A stretch of DNA of 64,000 bases from Levilactobacillus andaensis (GCF_016861695.1 NZ_BOLP01000006.1:1-64000), one strand, 5' to 3'. Positions 8,019 through 16,819 are shown, numbered from the stretch's first letter. The notes: a model not told the origin generated them from the sequence alone. A program made the numbers and translations.

Positions 8019-9035
8019 ATGAAACTTGTTATCGGCACATATACTCAAGGAATCTATCAAACACACTTAACAACTAATGGCCTGATGCCACCCACTTTAT
8101 TAGCCGACACCCCACAACCAACGTACCTGAATTATTCTCGAAACGGTTACTTATTTTCGGCAAATCAATCTGGCAAAGTTGGTGGTATATCAGTTTTTAA
8201 GGTCGACAACAATCGCTTAATTCCTTGTGACGATTGCCTCTCATTTGCTCCGGCACCAGTCCACCTTACCGTGGATGATGCCCATCACATGCTCTTTGCC
8301 AGTAATTATAATGGCGGCTATACTAATATTTATAGCTTTACTGCGGCTGGCAAGCTTCGGCTACTTGATTCCTTTCTAAACGTTGGTCAAGGCCCCCTAC
8401 CACAGCAAAATACCGCTCACATTCACTTTACATGCTTGGCTCCCGATGGCCGCTTGCTGGTCTTAGACCTAGGAACGGATAGCCTCTTCACGTTCAATAT
8501 CAGTGACACCGGCCAGCTTCAAGACTTAGTTGCAACGTACCACTTTCGAGCAGGATTTGGCCCCCGTCACCTCCGCTTTGATCCCGCAAAACACTGTGTC
8601 TTTGTGTTAGGTGAACTGGCCAGCACCGTCGCCGTTCTGAACTATGAAACAACCACCGGGACTCTCCACCAAACGCAACTCATTTCTACCATCCCCACTG
8701 ATTGGAACGGCCAAACCGGTGGTGGCGCTATTCATCTCGCACACAACGGCCATTATCTCTACGTTTCGAACCGTGGTCACAACTCTATTACCGTATACCG
8801 CATCACCGGGCCTTCCACGAAACGTCAACTAATATTTACGCAAAACATCGCGAGTCAGGGGAACTTCCCCCGTGATTTTTGTCTAAGTCCTAATGATGAT
8901 CACCTCATCGTTGCCAATCAAAAATCAAATCTATTAACAAGTTTCTCAGTCGATACGGTAACTGGAACGCTAACACCATCACATAATTCGGTACCGGTTC
9001 CCGAGCCAGTTTGTGTCAAACCCATTCCAGATTGA
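8019..9035 (+). CDS. 6-phosphogluconolactonase-like lactonase (YbhE/Pgl beta-propeller)
   Basis: The 338-residue protein starts MKLVIGTYTQGIYQ and shows the repeated pattern of the seven-bladed 3-carboxymuconate cyclase/6-phosphogluconolactonase family: YLNYSRNGYLFSANQ, FGPRHLRFDP, GGGAIHLAHNGHYLYVSNRG and GNFPRDFCLSPNDDHLIVANQ, each marking a blade with a conserved H or N. I use ATG 8019; the frame extends to TTG 8001 without a good ribosome site. It has no signal peptide, so it is cytoplasmic. Beside a sugar-acid permease it likely opens a sugar lactone to the acid. It is followed by a weak terminator at 9044. Confidence 0.82.
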   Translation: MKLVIGTYTQGIYQTHLTTNGLMPPTLLADTPQPTYLNYSRNGYLFSANQSGKVGGISVFKVDNNRLIPCDDCLSFAPAPVHLTVDDAHHMLFASNYNGGYTNIYSFTAAGKLRLLDSFLNVGQGPLPQQNTAHIHFTCLAPDGRLLVLDLGTDSLFTFNISDTGQLQDLVATYHFRAGFGPRHLRFDPAKHCVFVLGELASTVAVLNYETTTGTLHQTQLISTIPTDWNGQTGGGAIHLAHNGHYLYVSNRGHNSITVYRITGPSTKRQLIFTQNIASQGNFPRDFCLSPNDDHLIVANQKSNLLTSFSVDTVTGTLTPSHNSVPVPEPVCVKPIPD

Positions 9036-9043
9036 TTCGAATT

Positions 9044-9092
9044 AGCGCTGATCTTTCGTGGCCAGTTCAACCATGATAGACTCGGCGCTTTT
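9044..9092 (+). terminator. Possible terminator after the lactonase gene
   Basis: AGCGCTGA (9044-9051) can pair with TCGGCGCT (9082-9089, one G-U pair), followed by TTTTC. The 30-base loop makes it a modest candidate. Confidence 0.45.
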
Positions 9093-9163
9093 CAATTCGT
9101 CCCATTCAACTAATCTAAGGTATACTTATTGTTGAAGACTTAATCATGGGAGAATGTGACCAC

Positions 9164-10174
9164 ATGAAAAATAAACCAACCACTATTAAAGATGTCGCAA
9201 GAATTGCTGGCGTCTCCATTGCAACTGTCTCCCGTTTTCTGAATGGGCACTACGGCAAGATGTCCGCAACCACTCGTCAAACCATTGAACGCGTCATTCG
9301 AGAAAATAACTATCACGTCAATACGCAAGCAAAATCTCTGATTCAAAAAAGAACTTTCATTGTTGGTATGGTCGTTGCCGATATTGAAAATATCTTTTCA
9401 TCTATTCTCTTCAAAGGAGCCGATACAGTACTTGAGAACGAAAATTATCAAATTCTACTTATGAATTCAGATAATTCGCTTGAACGAGAAAAAACAGAGA
9501 TTGAGCGCCTTCTCGGTTTACAAGTCGATGGTATTATTCTTCAACCAATGAGTCAGAATTCAAGCGATTATCAGTTTCTTAAAGACAGCAATACACCCAC
9601 CATTATCGTTGACCGTAAGCTCGAACCCCAAATTTGGACAGAGGTCACTACCGATAATTATGCCTATTCGAAAATGATCAGCGAATATATTTCTCGACTA
9701 GGCTACCAGCGGCTCGCCGTTATCAGTGAGAATATTCAAGATAACTCAGCGCGTTTTGACCGTTTTCAAGCAACTAAAGATGTTTGCCGCAAGAAGGGAC
9801 TAGATCTACAACTGATTGAAATTAACAAGCAGACTTCCAACGCTAAAATTTACGCTGAAATTATGCGCGTTAGCGAGGATCTAGATGTAAAAACTGCTTT
9901 CTACGTTCTCAAAGGAACACTTCTGATGCAGGTTGTTCGGACTCTATCTCAATACCATATCGCTTATCCTGATCAAGTCGGTCTAGCAGCATTTGACGAT
10001 TGGGATTGGTCCACTCTAGTTCAACCACAAATCACAACCATCCAGCAAAATCCCCAAGACCTCGGCCAAACCGCTGCTGAAATGCTACTTAAATTATTTG
10101 TGCATGCAGATTTACCGATTCAATCTTTAATTGTTCCAAGTAGCTTTCAAATTAAACAGTCTTTGATAGATTAG
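9164..10174 (+). CDS. LacI family transcriptional regulator of the sugar-acid cluster
   Basis: From ATG 9164 the 336-residue protein has a LacI helix-turn-helix (IKDVARIAGVSIATVSRFLN, about 8-27) with the usual hinge helix near residue 50, then a periplasmic-binding-protein-like sensor domain (about 62-330) with VGMVVADIEN and VDGIILQP segments. I choose 9164 over ATG 9146 because GGGAGA lies between them. Its closest LacI-type palindromes are the two identical sites at 6536-6551 and 6658-6672 in the divergent promoter of the same cluster, so local control is the simplest reading. Codon choice is A/T-rich like the other five genes. Effector is presumably the imported sugar acid or an intermediate. 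Confidence 0.88.
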   Translation: MKNKPTTIKDVARIAGVSIATVSRFLNGHYGKMSATTRQTIERVIRENNYHVNTQAKSLIQKRTFIVGMVVADIENIFSSILFKGADTVLENENYQILLMNSDNSLEREKTEIERLLGLQVDGIILQPMSQNSSDYQFLKDSNTPTIIVDRKLEPQIWTEVTTDNYAYSKMISEYISRLGYQRLAVISENIQDNSARFDRFQATKDVCRKKGLDLQLIEINKQTSNAKIYAEIMRVSEDLDVKTAFYVLKGTLLMQVVRTLSQYHIAYPDQVGLAAFDDWDWSTLVQPQITTIQQNPQDLGQTAAEMLLKLFVHADLPIQSLIVPSSFQIKQSLID

Positions 10175-10189
10175 ATCCAGTAAAAAAAC

Positions 10190-10373
10190 GAGAGTGGAAC
10201 AAAAAACGATTAGCCAGTGAGTATTAAGGCTGATAACCGAATAATTCTGAGATTGAATTGTTTGATTATCAATTTCAGACGGACCCAGTTACTTTTATCA
10301 CATGTTGTAGCAATATAAGTTCGGAGATAGCAAACGGAGTCTGGGGTTGTTTTTATCCCAGACTCTGTTTGTT
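10190..10373 (+). repeat. Family C intergenic repeat (C1)
   Basis: This copy opens with GAGAGTGGAACA and ends with a terminator-like hairpin (AACGGAGTCTGGG / CCCAGACTC, 10333-10371). Its inner stem, TGATAACCGAATAATTC (10231-10247) with GAATTGTTTGATTATCA (10255-10271), pairs despite having a different sequence from the copies at 35638 and 57383. It fills the gap between the LacI gene and the convergent SDR pseudogene. Confidence 0.75.
10333..10373. terminator. Bidirectional terminator at the end of family C copy C1
   Basis: GGAGTCTGGG pairs with CCCAGACTC around a T-rich loop, followed by TGTTTGTTT on the plus strand. It lies between convergent genes. Confidence 0.65.
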
Positions 10374-10413
10374 TACTGACGTGTAGTCTTCAAGGTTGTT
10401 CTTCGACCTGGTT

Positions 10414-11143
10414 CTATTTCACACTCAAATCGACCCCACCATCTACATGGAACACTTGCCCGGTCACAAAGTCATTTTGCATCAGGTATAAATAGGCCGA
10501 AGCCACTTCTTCCTTAGTGGCGACCCGTTTCATCGGCACGCCTTGTGCAAAATTGGTTGCTTGCTGAACAACTTGATCAGCGGTCAACTCACGCCACAGT
10601 CCCGTTGGTGTCCAAGTCGGCGCGACCGCATTGACTCGCCAGTTGGATGCCATTTCTACAGCTAATACAGCCACCATCGTATTGATAGCCTGATTGCCGA
10701 CAATGTCACCGGAAGCATCGTGAGGATGCCCTCCCGCACCGGATGTAAAAATGAGCGAACCGTGGTCGTTTAAATGGGCTGCCGCCACCTTTTCCAGTTG
10801 GGAGATTGGCAAAAAATTTATCTTCGATTGCCTGCCGAATGGTCGCCACAGAATTCTCTAAGAAGCCGCCACCCATCGTACCACCAAGAAATGACAGAAC
10901 ATGATCAAAAGCCGGGTGCATAGTAAAGAACGCTTCCAGCTGCTGAATATTCTGTGCATCCAGTGCCGTCCCCGTCACCACTTCACCAGCTGCCTTCAGT
11001 CGGCCTACCGCTTGAACAACGTGTGTTCGACTGTGCCCAATGACTTGGACGTGGTCGCCCATCGCCGCCGCTTGGCCCGCCACAGTTTGGCCAAATCCAG
11101 ACGTACCACCAACAATTAAAAGTCGCTTATGTTCTAATTCCAT
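10414..11143 (-). pseudogene. SDR family oxidoreductase, frameshifted
   Basis: Two overlapping minus-strand frames give consecutive parts of one SDR. The first part (from ATG 11143) has GGTSGFGQ and runs to AIEDKF; the second continues with ISQLEKVAAAHL, FTSGAGG, NAVAP and VDGGVDLSVK. The switch falls on a run of six A (10811-10816, T on the coding strand); removing one base joins the frames as EDKFLPISQLEK. CTTAGGAGGG precedes the start. The catalytic Tyr-x-x-x-Lys is not obvious, as in some atypical members. It may be inactive, or the extra base may be a sequencing error. Confidence 0.8.
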
Positions 11144-11225
11144 AAGTTATCCCTCCTAAGAATCTTTAAGACTCATAATACATCCACCATTGGTCAAGAC
11201 GAAACATCTCATCATCCACCTCAAA

Positions 11226-11254
11226 TTGACGCTCCCTCCCATAAACAGTAAACT
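11226..11254 (+). promoter_or_regulatory. Promoter of the TauE-type exporter gene
   Basis: TTGACG (11226-11231) and TAAACT (11249-11254) are separated by 17 bp, about 40 bp upstream of the start codon. Confidence 0.6.
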
Positions 11255-11292
11255 AATCAACATGATTACACGTTAAGGAGACGACCGCGTTA

Positions 11293-12036
11293 ATGGAATG
11301 GTTAGCTTTAATAATTACTGGATTTTTAGTTGGTATCTTGGTTATTTCAACAGGTGGTGGCGGGGCCGCCATCTACCTGGGCCTATTGACATCGGTCTTC
11401 AACCTCGCACCCGCCGTTGCGGCCGCAACCTCACTGGCAACGGCTTTTCCCTCACTCATCGTGGGCGCATATGGCCACTATCGCACCGGACAGATCCATT
11501 TCAAGGTCGGTAACCAGATGCTGATTGCGGCAGTTCCGGCAACCATCGTCGGCGCCTTGCTCGCCCCGTACATCCCCACTACCATCTACACCTGGATTGT
11601 CGCCATCATCCTGACCGCGCTGGGCATCCAGATTCTCTACAAACGCTTCTTCAACCACCAAAATAAGCCGGCCAACCATCAAAACATCCAAGCCGTACTC
11701 TACGGAATTTTGAGTGGTCTCATGGTCGGCGTGGCCGGCCTCAGTGGCGGCGGTCCCATTATCGCTGGGCTCCTGGTCTTAGGTTTGGACATGATTCCGG
11801 CCGCGGCCACGTCATCCTACGTGCTGGTCGGCAACACCTTCGTCGGCCTGCTCTTTCACCTCTCAGCGCACAGCATCGACTGGTCGATTGGCATTAGCTT
11901 GATGATTGGGGCCATGCTAGGTGCCTTCTGTGCCCCACGCCTGCTTGCCCACATTGACCCGAAAAAGCTAAACACCTACGTGAAGCCATTTATGGGCATT
12001 CTACTCGTCTTCATGGGGCTGAAAATGATTCTCTAA
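11293..12036 (+). CDS. TauE/SafE family sulfite/sulfonate exporter-like protein
   Basis: The 247-residue protein has about eight membrane segments in two related halves, each opening with a glycine-rich helix: VISTGGGGAAIYLG near residue 20 and GVAGLSGGGPIIAG near residue 150. This duplicated GGGG/SGGGP pattern is the TauE/SafE (DUF81) hallmark. Family members export sulfite, sulfoacetate or other small organic anions; the substrate here is unknown. ATG 11293 follows AAGGAG by 12 bases, slightly long. It is a monocistron with its own promoter and a strong shared terminator. A second TauE protein is at 48468-49313. Confidence 0.85.
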   Translation: MEWLALIITGFLVGILVISTGGGGAAIYLGLLTSVFNLAPAVAAATSLATAFPSLIVGAYGHYRTGQIHFKVGNQMLIAAVPATIVGALLAPYIPTTIYTWIVAIILTALGIQILYKRFFNHQNKPANHQNIQAVLYGILSGLMVGVAGLSGGGPIIAGLLVLGLDMIPAAATSSYVLVGNTFVGLLFHLSAHSIDWSIGISLMIGAMLGAFCAPRLLAHIDPKKLNTYVKPFMGILLVFMGLKMIL

Positions 12037-12043
12037 CATCAAA

Positions 12044-12091
12044 AAACAAGCGTTGTGCCAGCTCCCTAGTGAGTTAGCGCAACGCTTGTTT
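12044..12091. terminator. Bidirectional terminator between exporter and adhesin genes
   Basis: AAACAAGCGTTG (12044-12055) pairs with CAACGCTTGTTT (12080-12091), 12 bp, with A/T runs on both sides; it serves both convergent genes. Confidence 0.85.
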
Positions 12092-12129
12092 GATTCATGC
12101 CTACAGTCGCTTGAATTTAATGGTACAGG

Positions 12130-14595
12130 TTAATCTTGACGCTTCTTGCGGTAAACGAACGTACTACCTAAACCGCCGGCTAGCAACAGGCCTAGTGCTT
12201 GCAGCCAACCTTGGTGCGCCTCACCCGTTTGTGGCAACCCGGCCGATAAGCCCATGTCCTTCAGGAGTTGGGCCCGCATAGCCTGTAATTTGGCAACCAA
12301 CGCGGTGTTGTGTGCGGCTTGTGCCTTGGCAATGGCGGCATCGATTCTATTCAGAACCGCTTCACCATCAGTGGCCGCATCGGGATCTTCTGCCTGTTGT
12401 TCGGCCTCAAAGTCGACCACTTCGTCTTCCAGTTCGCTCAAGAGTTCCTCTTCATCTGGACTCTCATGCTCGTAGTCCACATCGGTATCGGGCTCTTCGG
12501 TGTCAGGGTTCTCAGTGTTCGGCAATTCGGTGTCAGGTCCTTCGGTATCGGGGTTTTCCGTATTTGGTAACTCGACGTCTGGCTTGTCAATGTTTGGCTT
12601 GTCTGGGGCTTCGGGTTCCTCGACGTCTGGATTGTCAATATTTGGCTTTTCAGGTTCCTCAATGTTTGGGAGCTCAACGCTTGGCAGGTCAATGTTTGGC
12701 TTGTCTGGCGCTTCGGGCTCCTCAACGTTAGGCTTGTCAATATTTGGTTTGTCAGGTGGCTCGATGCCTGGTAACTCAACAGTTGGAATGTCGATATTTG
12801 GCTTGTCTGGGGCTTCGGGTTCTTCAACGTTAGGCTTGTCGATGTTTGGCTTGTCCGGCGCCTCGGGTTCCTCAACGTTAGGAAGGTCAATGTTTGGCTT
12901 GTCCGGCGCTTCGGGTTCCTCAACATTAGGAAGGTCGATGTTTGGTAACTCGTAGTCGCCCTCATTGTCCTTGTTATCTTGCAGGTCCCAACGGTGGGTC
13001 TCGGCGTTAACAACGACTTTGTCCGCAATGATGTTCCCGTCAATGTTTTGGTTGGCAATAACTTCTGCGGATGGCGCTAAGATACTTCCCTGGAAAGGAC
13101 GGTCAACGGTGATAGTCCCCGTGTGTTGTTTGTCACTAGCCGTACTGTCATAGAAGTTCCACAGTAAATGGTTGTCCCCGAAGTCTTCCGTTTCCTGATT
13201 ATCCCGGTCGCTACCGTCACTGTAGACCAGCTTGATTTGCGAATTAATCTTGTAGTCTTCTTGGCCACCGGTATCCACGTTAATAATGACGGTATTCCCA
13301 TCGGCATCTGGTGATAAGCCGGAAATTGTCAGTGGCGTGTCCCCGTTCAGAACGTCTGGGCTTAAGTTGATGACGATATGACCATCGGCATCCGGTGTCA
13401 TGTCACTCACGTCGATAACTCGATTGTTGCGATCGGCAAAGTCATCATTGGTATATGACGCGTTGCTGGTAGCTGTCGTCAACTGTTCGTTAAGGGCCTT
13501 AAGTTTCGCAAACTCTGCATCGAAGTTGATGTAAGTCTGCCCGTTTTGGTCTTGGTAAACTTCGGAAGCCAATAAGTGGTCGATGTCGGCCCCATTGACC
13601 TTTGGCCGGTTCGGATTGCTTAAATCAATTTCGATACCTTCACCAAAGATGACCTTGTTTTCCCGGGTATCCCCAGCGGAAACGAATGAGCTATTGGCAA
13701 TGTTGACGATGTTCTGTATGTAAGAAATATCTTTATCAAGCAGTTCTTCAATAATGTTGGTCCCAAAGTTAACGTTCCCCGTCAGGTTCTGAACGGCTAA
13801 ATTCCCGTTAGTGTGGGCATTCAGCTCAGCATCGCGCGCGAAGATATGAAATGCGGAGGAGACTCCCAGGATGTTGTTCAAATCAGGAAAGTCATCGTAA
13901 ACGTCCCCACCGGCCTGAACCCCGCTCTCGGCATAAGGTTCCAGCGCCGTCGTGACGTTCGTGGTGTCTTCAAGTTCCTTAAAGATATCGTTGAGGTTTT
14001 GCTCATCAGTCGCGTTGTTCTCATTAGCAACGTCAACGTCAGGTGTGACTGCCGTATTGTCATCGATCGTTGGTGTATTGATCGTTGGTGTTTCAACTGG
14101 CGTCGTATCCTGTTGCCGCGTCAACATCGCTGGTGCGTACATCCGTTGAGCATGCTTAGCAGCCGCTGCACCGTCGTCATTCGTCTTGCTGGTCCCATCA
14201 GCCTTATCAGTCGTGCTCGTCTGATTAGCGGCATCCGTGTCGTTCTTAGTTGTATCTGACCCGGTCGTCGTATCAGCGGAGCTCGTAGTGGTGTCGGTCG
14301 TGGTGTTTTGGTCAACCTGACCATCGTTGCTGGAACTGCTGGTCGATGGCGTACTGCTACTGGTCTGGCTGGCATCCCCACTAGCCACTTGTTCTGAACT
14401 ACTCGATGACTCACTACTGCTACCCGACGATGAACTACTCAAGCTCGTTGCCGGCGTACTACTGCTGTTACTGCTGTCGTTAGTATCAGCGCGGGCCGTA
14501 ACCGTGGCCCCACCTAACGCCAACACAATGGCACAGGCGAAGACCCACTTGCGGCCATCTTTATACATCTTAAAATGTGTCCGTTTCGTTTCCAT
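12130..14595 (-). CDS. LPXTG-anchored surface protein with choice-of-anchor A domain
   Basis: The 821-residue exported protein begins with a KxYKxGKxW-type signal (FKMYKDGRKWVFA) and a hydrophobic stretch ending near ARA-D. Residues about 38-150 are Ser/Thr-rich and low in complexity. About 235-560 resembles the choice-of-anchor A domain (YDDFPDLNNILG, VFGEGIEIDLSN, FQGSILAPSAEV), a predicted adhesive domain. About 565-720 is a Pro/Glu/Asp repeat built on PNID-PNVEEPEAPDK, which should act as a stiff wall-spanning stalk. A short helical part follows, then LPQTG at 787-791, a hydrophobic span and KKRQD for sortase anchoring. It is probably a plant or host adhesin. The start has only a weak, distant ribosome site. 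Confidence 0.9.
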   Translation of the reverse strand: METKRTHFKMYKDGRKWVFACAIVLALGGATVTARADTNDSSNSSSTPATSLSSSSSGSSSESSSSSEQVASGDASQTSSSTPSTSSSSNDGQVDQNTTTDTTTSSADTTTGSDTTKNDTDAANQTSTTDKADGTSKTNDDGAAAAKHAQRMYAPAMLTRQQDTTPVETPTINTPTIDDNTAVTPDVDVANENNATDEQNLNDIFKELEDTTNVTTALEPYAESGVQAGGDVYDDFPDLNNILGVSSAFHIFARDAELNAHTNGNLAVQNLTGNVNFGTNIIEELLDKDISYIQNIVNIANSSFVSAGDTRENKVIFGEGIEIDLSNPNRPKVNGADIDHLLASEVYQDQNGQTYINFDAEFAKLKALNEQLTTATSNASYTNDDFADRNNRVIDVSDMTPDADGHIVINLSPDVLNGDTPLTISGLSPDADGNTVIINVDTGGQEDYKINSQIKLVYSDGSDRDNQETEDFGDNHLLWNFYDSTASDKQHTGTITVDRPFQGSILAPSAEVIANQNIDGNIIADKVVVNAETHRWDLQDNKDNEGDYELPNIDLPNVEEPEAPDKPNIDLPNVEEPEAPDKPNIDKPNVEEPEAPDKPNIDIPTVELPGIEPPDKPNIDKPNVEEPEAPDKPNIDLPSVELPNIEEPEKPNIDNPDVEEPEAPDKPNIDKPDVELPNTENPDTEGPDTELPNTENPDTEEPDTDVDYEHESPDEEELLSELEDEVVDFEAEQQAEDPDAATDGEAVLNRIDAAIAKAQAAHNTALVAKLQAMRAQLLKDMGLSAGLPQTGEAHQGWLQALGLLLAGGLGSTFVYRKKRQD
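12493..12945 (-). repeat. Coding tandem repeats (Pro/Glu-rich stalk)
   Basis: Imperfect tandem repeats of roughly 48 bp encode the PNID(L/K)PNVEEPEAPDK unit about eight times, degrading toward PDTELPNTENPDT at the C-terminal side. Near-identical neighbouring units make the tract prone to length change. Confidence 0.85.
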
Positions 14596-14828
14596 ATCGA
14601 ATTAATCCCTACCTTTCTAACTAAAAAGATTCCCTTCTCTATTTTCGTACTACTGGTAGAAACAATCAATATCAATAACGAAATTATTTCAAAAACAAAC
14701 TACTTATGCCATAATATTTTCCCGCTTGTAACAATCTGCACAACCGTGGTAAAAATTATAAATAGCCGTTGAGATCTTCAATTCTCACGGTGTTGTCCCT
14801 CGGTTATATTATAAGTGTGAAGAGTGGT

Positions 14829-14852
14829 TATAATTTTTGTAAGCGCTAACAT
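14829..14852 (+). promoter_or_regulatory. -10 box and perfect cre site of abfA
   Basis: TATAAT (14829-14834) is followed by TTGTAAGCGCTAACAT (14837-14852), which fits all 16 positions of the catabolite-response consensus WTGNNARCGNWWWCAW. A CcpA complex here would cover the transcription start and repress abfA on preferred sugars. Confidence 0.8.
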
Positions 14853-14874
14853 GATTGCTATTATTGACGCTAAA

Positions 14875-14903
14875 CGATGCTTAGTCGCTAATGCTAAGCA
14901 TCG
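14875..14903 (+). promoter_or_regulatory. Hairpin in the abfA leader
   Basis: CGATGCTTAG (14875-14884) and CTAAGCATCG (14894-14903) form a perfect 10-bp inverted repeat with a 9-base loop, about 40 bp after the probable transcript start and 56 bp before the ATG. There is no T-run. It could be a regulator site or a transcript-protecting hairpin. Confidence 0.55.
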
Positions 14904-14959
14904 ATGACTGCCGCTGACAACTCGATAACCACTTAAAAAATACATTTGGAGGTCATAAC

Positions 14960-16462
14960 ATGAAAGGTTCAACGAAACTTCAGCCCCAAGATGTCATTGC
15001 GCCCATCGACCGACGACTTTACGGATCATTTATCGAACAACTTGGCCGGGCCGTTTACACCGGTGTTTACCAACCCGGTCATCCCGCTGCCGATGAAGAA
15101 GGCTTTCGGACCGACGTCATCGAAGCGGTCAAAGAACTCAACGTGCCACTGATTCGCTACCCTGGCGGAAACTTTCTGTCCCAGTACCGGTGGGAAGATG
15201 GCATCGGGCCTAAGGATCAGCGTCCGGTTCGTCTAGACTTGGCTTGGCGTGAACTCGAAACCAACCAGTTTGGCCTCCACGAATTCATGCACTGGGCAGA
15301 CAAGGTCAACGCCGTACCGAACATGGCCGTTAACCTGGGGACCCGGGGCATTCAGGAAGCCGCCGACCTTGTGGAATACTGCAACTTCCCTAAGGGGACC
15401 TACCTCAGTGACCTCCGCCGCAAGAACGGTGCCGAAGACCCATTTGCCATTAAGACTTGGTGCCTGGGTAACGAAATGGACGGCCCTTGGGAAATTGGTG
15501 CCAAGACCGCTACGGAATACGCCCACCTCGCCAACGAAACGGCGAAGGCTATGCGACGGGTCGACGATTCCCTCGAACTTGTGGCCTGTGGGAGTTCTTC
15601 CATGGACAACCCAACGTTCGGTGAATGGGAAGAGACCGTGCTGGACGAATGCTACGACAACGTGGATTACTTATCGTTGCACCGTTACTACGGTTACTAC
15701 AACGATGATGACCCGACTGAACTCGACAACTTCTTGGGTAAGAACCTCGACCTCGATGCCTTTATCAAGGGGGTCGTTGCCATGTGTGATGCCGTTAAGG
15801 CCCGCAAGCGTTCAACCAAGACCATCAACCTGTCCTTTGACGAATGGAACGTCTGGTACCACTCCAATGACGCCGACACCAAGGTCACCCCTTGGCAAGT
15901 TGGGCCGCATTTGCTTGAAGATGTCTACAATTTCGAAGACGCCTTATTGGTCGGCAGCCTGTTGATGACGCTGTTACGAAACGCCGACCGGGTTAAAATT
16001 GCCTGCTTGGCCCAACTCGTCAACGTCATCGCGCCAATCATGACGGACACGGACGGTGGCGTCTGGAAGCAGTCTATCTTCTACCCATTCATGCAGGTTG
16101 CTAACCACGGTCAAGGTGAGGTCCTAGTCGACCACAGCCAGTCCGCGACCTACAACTCACGTGAATTCAAGGACATTCCTTACCTCGATACGGTCTCCAC
16201 TTACGACGCTGCCAGCCAAACGCTGACGGTCTTCGCCGAAAACAAACACCAGACCGATACGCTCGACTTTGATATCGACCTGACCGACTTCACGGTCGAC
16301 CACTTGATCGAAGCCACCCAATTCTACGGCTACGACGTCAAGGCCGACAACCACGATGGCAAGATGCAGCTGCAGGCGTTGCCAGTCAACGCTAAGGACC
16401 ACACGGCTAACGTGACACTCCAGCCATTGTCCTGGAACATGCTCCGCTTCAAGGTTAAATAG
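14960..16462 (+). CDS. abfA: Alpha-L-arabinofuranosidase, GH51
   Basis: The 500-residue intracellular enzyme is full length for GH51. The acid/base Glu172 is in CLGNEMDG and the nucleophile Glu295 in LSFDEWNVW; RYPGGNF (66-72) belongs to the arabinose-binding barrel, and the C-terminal ~130 residues form the usual beta domain. It releases terminal arabinose from arabino-oligosaccharides that have been imported, as no signal peptide is present. TTTGGAGG sits 7 bases before ATG. It is a monocistron without araBAD nearby. A perfect cre overlaps the start region and a leader hairpin may carry specific control. Confidence 0.93.
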   Translation: MKGSTKLQPQDVIAPIDRRLYGSFIEQLGRAVYTGVYQPGHPAADEEGFRTDVIEAVKELNVPLIRYPGGNFLSQYRWEDGIGPKDQRPVRLDLAWRELETNQFGLHEFMHWADKVNAVPNMAVNLGTRGIQEAADLVEYCNFPKGTYLSDLRRKNGAEDPFAIKTWCLGNEMDGPWEIGAKTATEYAHLANETAKAMRRVDDSLELVACGSSSMDNPTFGEWEETVLDECYDNVDYLSLHRYYGYYNDDDPTELDNFLGKNLDLDAFIKGVVAMCDAVKARKRSTKTINLSFDEWNVWYHSNDADTKVTPWQVGPHLLEDVYNFEDALLVGSLLMTLLRNADRVKIACLAQLVNVIAPIMTDTDGGVWKQSIFYPFMQVANHGQGEVLVDHSQSATYNSREFKDIPYLDTVSTYDAASQTLTVFAENKHQTDTLDFDIDLTDFTVDHLIEATQFYGYDVKADNHDGKMQLQALPVNAKDHTANVTLQPLSWNMLRFKVK

Positions 16463-16474
16463 TCTTGAATACCG

Positions 16475-16653
16475 CCTGCGGCTGCCAGGGATTACGCCTG
16501 CTGTGGGGACGCTTCAGCCTGAGAAACGGGCTTCCGACTCGATTTTAAGCCACGAAAAAGCCGTGTCTTAAAAGTCGCCCGTGCTGTAAACTGGCAAAAA
16601 CCGCCAGTTAACACCACCTCCACGGCTGGCTCCATCCCTGGCCTCCTCCGGCT
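16475..16653 (+). repeat. Family A intergenic repeat, full copy (A2)
   Basis: The copy runs from CTGCGGCTGCCAGGGATT to TCCCTGGCCTCCTCCGGCT, 179 bp. Inner hairpins include TTTTAAGCCACG / CGTGTCTTAAAA and AACTGGC / GCCAGTT. It lies just after the abfA stop codon. Related copies are at 29258, 35554, 38777 and 44852. Confidence 0.8.
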
Positions 16654-16739
16654 AAGACTAGTTTTTACCCTTGATGGTCCTGGAAAATATCATCTGACTT
16701 TATCATCAACCAACTATTCACTTTTAAATTAATTGACCA

Positions 16740-16783
16740 AAATAAGCACTGAACTCGCTAGTCTGCGAATTCAGTGCTTATTT
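16740..16783. terminator. Bidirectional terminator between abfA and aquaporin gene
   Basis: AAATAAGCACTGAA (16740-16753) pairs with TTCAGTGCTTATTT (16770-16783), 14 bp perfect, with T-runs on both strands. Confidence 0.85.
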
Positions 16784-16819
16784 GTCTGACATTTTAATCG
16801 TTATAAGACGCATTACTCA

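Noticed and set aside
12500-12955. Long open frame opposite the adhesin repeats, with repeated Gly/Ser peptide
   Set aside because: It is the antisense of the Pro/Glu tandem repeats; repeated DNA keeps all frames open. No ribosome site is present.
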